A DNA stretch of 6,290 nt, taken from JBGSIZ01 sp041742255. Its GTDB lineage: Bacteria; Pseudomonadota; Alphaproteobacteria; Rhodobacterales; Rhodobacteraceae. The stretch is from assembly GCA_041742255.1 (NCBI GenBank), contig JBGSIZ010000168.1, positions 1 to 6,290 of the forward strand, in the 5' to 3' direction. Position numbers and translations under genes: made by a program. The notes beneath the pieces were generated by a model. It did no database searches. It saw only the letters and a program-made list of their open reading frames with translations, and was not told the origin of the DNA. Positions 4,566-6,290 of the stretch are shown one piece after another (the first letter of the stretch is position 1; each line of letters starts with the position of its first letter).

Positions 4566-6290
4566 GTGAACCAGACCGAATCCCAGACCGATACCGAAAC
4601 CACGATGATTGCGACGCTTGCAGATGCCTTGGCCGAAAGAGGCTATGAAACGCTGACCCCGGTGCAAGAGGCGGTCACTGACCCCGCCTTGGGCGATGCC
4701 GACCTGTTGGTGTCCGCGCAGACCGGATCGGGCAAGACGGTGGGCTTTGGGCTTGCCATTGCGCCCACCCTGCTGGACGGCGCCGAGACGTTCGGCATGG
4801 CCGATAAGCCGCTCGCGTTGATCGTGGCCCCGACCCGCGAACTGGCGTTGCAGGTGAAACGCGAACTCGATTGGCTCTATGCCAAGGCGGGGGCCACGCT
4901 GGCATCCTGTGTGGGCGGCATGGATATGCGCGACGAACGTCGCACGCTGGACCGGGGCGCCCATGTGGTTGTCGGCACGCCGGGTCGTTTGCGCGACCAC
5001 CTGATGCGTGGATCGCTGGATATGTCCGCCATTCGCGCCATCGTTCTGGACGAAGCCGACGAGATGCTGGACCTTGGGTTCCGCGAAGACCTTGAATTCA
5101 TTCTGGGCCAAGCCCCCGACACCCGCCGCACTTTGATGTTTTCGGCGACCGTGCCAAAGGCCATTGCCGATCTGGCCAAAAGCTATCAACGCGATGCCGT
5201 CCGCGTGCAGGTGCAGGCCGGGACCAGCCAGCACGCCGATATCGAATACAAGGCCTATGACGTGTCCCCCGCCGATGCCGAAAACGCCATTATCAACGTG
5301 CTGCGGTATTATGAGGCCCCCAATGCGATCGTGTTTGCCAACACCCGCGCCGTCGTCAACCGTCTGACCACCCGGTTTTCCAACCGTGGATTTCAGGTTG
5401 TGGCCTTGTCGGGCGAATTGACCCAAGCCGAGCGGACCCATGCCCTGCAAGCGATGCGCGATGGTCGCGCCCGTGTGTGCGTGGCCACCGATGTGGCCGC
5501 CCGTGGCATCGACCTGCCCAATCTTGATCTGGTGGTCCACGCCGAATTGCCGTCCAACCATGAAACCCTGTTGCACCGGTCTGGTCGCACGGGCCGCGCG
5601 GGCCGCAAGGGCACGTCCGTTCTGATTGTTCCGCCCAAGGTCCGCAAAAAGGCCGAACGCCTGCTGGGCAGTGCCAAGCTGCGCGCCACATGGGCCTTTG
5701 CCCCCACCGCCGAAGAGGTCAACGCCCGCGACGAAGAACGCCTGTTGTCCGATCCCATGTGGTCCGATCCGCAGGCCGAGGGCGAGGAATTCGCCGACCG
5801 TCTGGCGCAGGCGTTCAGCCCGGCGCAGTTGGCTCTTGCCCTGATCCGGCAGTTGCGCAGCACCAAATCCGCCCCCGAAGACCTGATGAACCCCGGCGAC
5901 AAGGGCGCCCGCCCGGAACGCACCGAACGCACGCCCTTTGGCCCGTCCGTGTGGTTTGCCGTGTCCGTGGGCCGCGAACAGCGCGCTGAACCCCGGTGGT
6001 TGCTGCCCCTGCTGTGCAAGGCTGGCGGCATCACCAAGGATTCCATCGGTGCCATCCGGATTCAGGCCAACGAAAGTTTTGTCGAGATCAAGGAAGGCGA
6101 TGTGGTCGGATTTACCCGTGCGATTGGCGCGGGCATGACGCTGGATGGCGATTTGTCGCTGCGGCAGTTGCCCGGTGCCCCCGATCTGGCCCCGCCGCCC
6201 CGCGCGCCCCGTCCCCCCAAACCCTATGAACAGCGCCGCGATACCACCCCGCCGCCCCCGTCGATGCAAGAGGACGTGCCCGCCGTGGAG
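4566..6290 (+). CDS. DEAD-box ATP-dependent RNA helicase with DbpA-type RNA-binding domain, 3' end beyond the window
   Basis: Unwinds or remodels RNA duplexes with ATP in the cytoplasm; relatives act in ribosome assembly and cold-shock RNA metabolism. Of 575 visible residues, domain 1 shows motif I AQTGSGKT (51-58), PTREL (89-93), GG (117-118), TPGR (138-141), DEAD (162-165) and SAT (193-195). Domain 2 shows VFANTR (256-261), TDVAARGID (308-316) and HRSGRTGR (337-344). A linker leads to a DbpA-like RNA-binding fold (about 461-535; VWFAVSVGR, IGAIRIQANESFVEI), then a Pro/Arg-rich tail from about 538 that leaves the window. The core of the Q motif is present (GYETLTPVQ, 26-34), but no aromatic residue lies about 17 positions upstream. 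The GTG at 4566 is preferred because no other start lies just upstream and it gives a fuller N-terminus; the ATG at 4605 is possible, and neither has a strong ribosome-binding site. Divergent from the transglycosylase. The family is certain; the precise orthologue (CsdA/DbpA-like) is not. Confidence 0.95.
   Translation, partial: MNQTESQTDTETTMIATLADALAERGYETLTPVQEAVTDPALGDADLLVSAQTGSGKTVGFGLAIAPTLLDGAETFGMADKPLALIVAPTRELALQVKRELDWLYAKAGATLASCVGGMDMRDERRTLDRGAHVVVGTPGRLRDHLMRGSLDMSAIRAIVLDEADEMLDLGFREDLEFILGQAPDTRRTLMFSATVPKAIADLAKSYQRDAVRVQVQAGTSQHADIEYKAYDVSPADAENAIINVLRYYEAPNAIVFANTRAVVNRLTTRFSNRGFQVVALSGELTQAERTHALQAMRDGRARVCVATDVAARGIDLPNLDLVVHAELPSNHETLLHRSGRTGRAGRKGTSVLIVPPKVRKKAERLLGSAKLRATWAFAPTAEEVNARDEERLLSDPMWSDPQAEGEEFADRLAQAFSPAQLALALIRQLRSTKSAPEDLMNPGDKGARPERTERTPFGPSVWFAVSVGREQRAEPRWLLPLLCKAGGITKDSIGAIRIQANESFVEIKEGDVVGFTRAIGAGMTLDGDLSLRQLPGAPDLAPPPRAPRPPKPYEQRRDTTPPPPSMQEDVPAVE

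Noticed and set aside
4539..6269. 576-codon open frame on the minus strand
   Set aside because: It is exactly antisense to the DEAD-box helicase, whose motifs are intact. Its translation is Gly/Gln/His/Arg-rich with no domain. It is open because of high G/C at third codon positions.

Overview
The window reads as ordinary chromosomal DNA from an alphaproteobacterium, most likely Rhodobacterales. This rests on high GC with strong G/C preference at third codon positions, a divergent putA/putR pair (an arrangement known from Rhodobacter), and the character of the other proteins. It is not obviously an accessory or mobile region: I see no transposase, integrase, phage gene or CRISPR array.

Layout. 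Bases 1-2092 (minus strand) hold the first 697 codons of putA, the bifunctional proline dehydrogenase / pyrroline-5-carboxylate dehydrogenase, which runs off the left edge. A 104-bp divergent control region (2093-2196) separates it from putR (2197-2688, plus), an Lrp/AsnC-family regulator expected to activate putA when proline is present. Next come a small exported TPR protein (2725-3273, plus) and a tRNA-Leu(TAA) gene with encoded CCA (3346-3431, plus). A 30-bp tandem repeat (about 3447-3566) lies between the tRNA and the convergent end of a secreted MltB-type lytic murein transglycosylase (3543-4337, minus). A 228-bp divergent spacer (4338-4565) contains two composite stem-loops, one in each gene's leader. 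The window ends inside a DEAD-box RNA helicase with a DbpA-type C-terminal RNA-binding domain (4566-6290, plus, 3' end missing).

How the parts work together. putA and putR form one functional unit: the enzyme oxidises proline to glutamate, and the separate regulator replaces the N-terminal DNA-binding domain that this PutA lacks. The control region holds a good promoter-like sequence for putR, only a weak one for putA (as expected if putA needs an activator), and a 15-bp dyad just after the predicted putR start site. The TPR protein, tRNA, transglycosylase and helicase look like independent housekeeping genes.

The most unusual signal is the tandem repeat at 3447-3566. Each 30-bp unit is a degraded or exact copy of the last codons, stop codon and terminator-like hairpin of the transglycosylase gene. 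The frame is kept, so several Ile-Asp-Gly-stop endings and 3-4 hairpins are stacked in a row. The paired composite hairpins in the transglycosylase/helicase spacer are the second point worth following up. I did not find convincing evidence of a wholly new multi-gene system.
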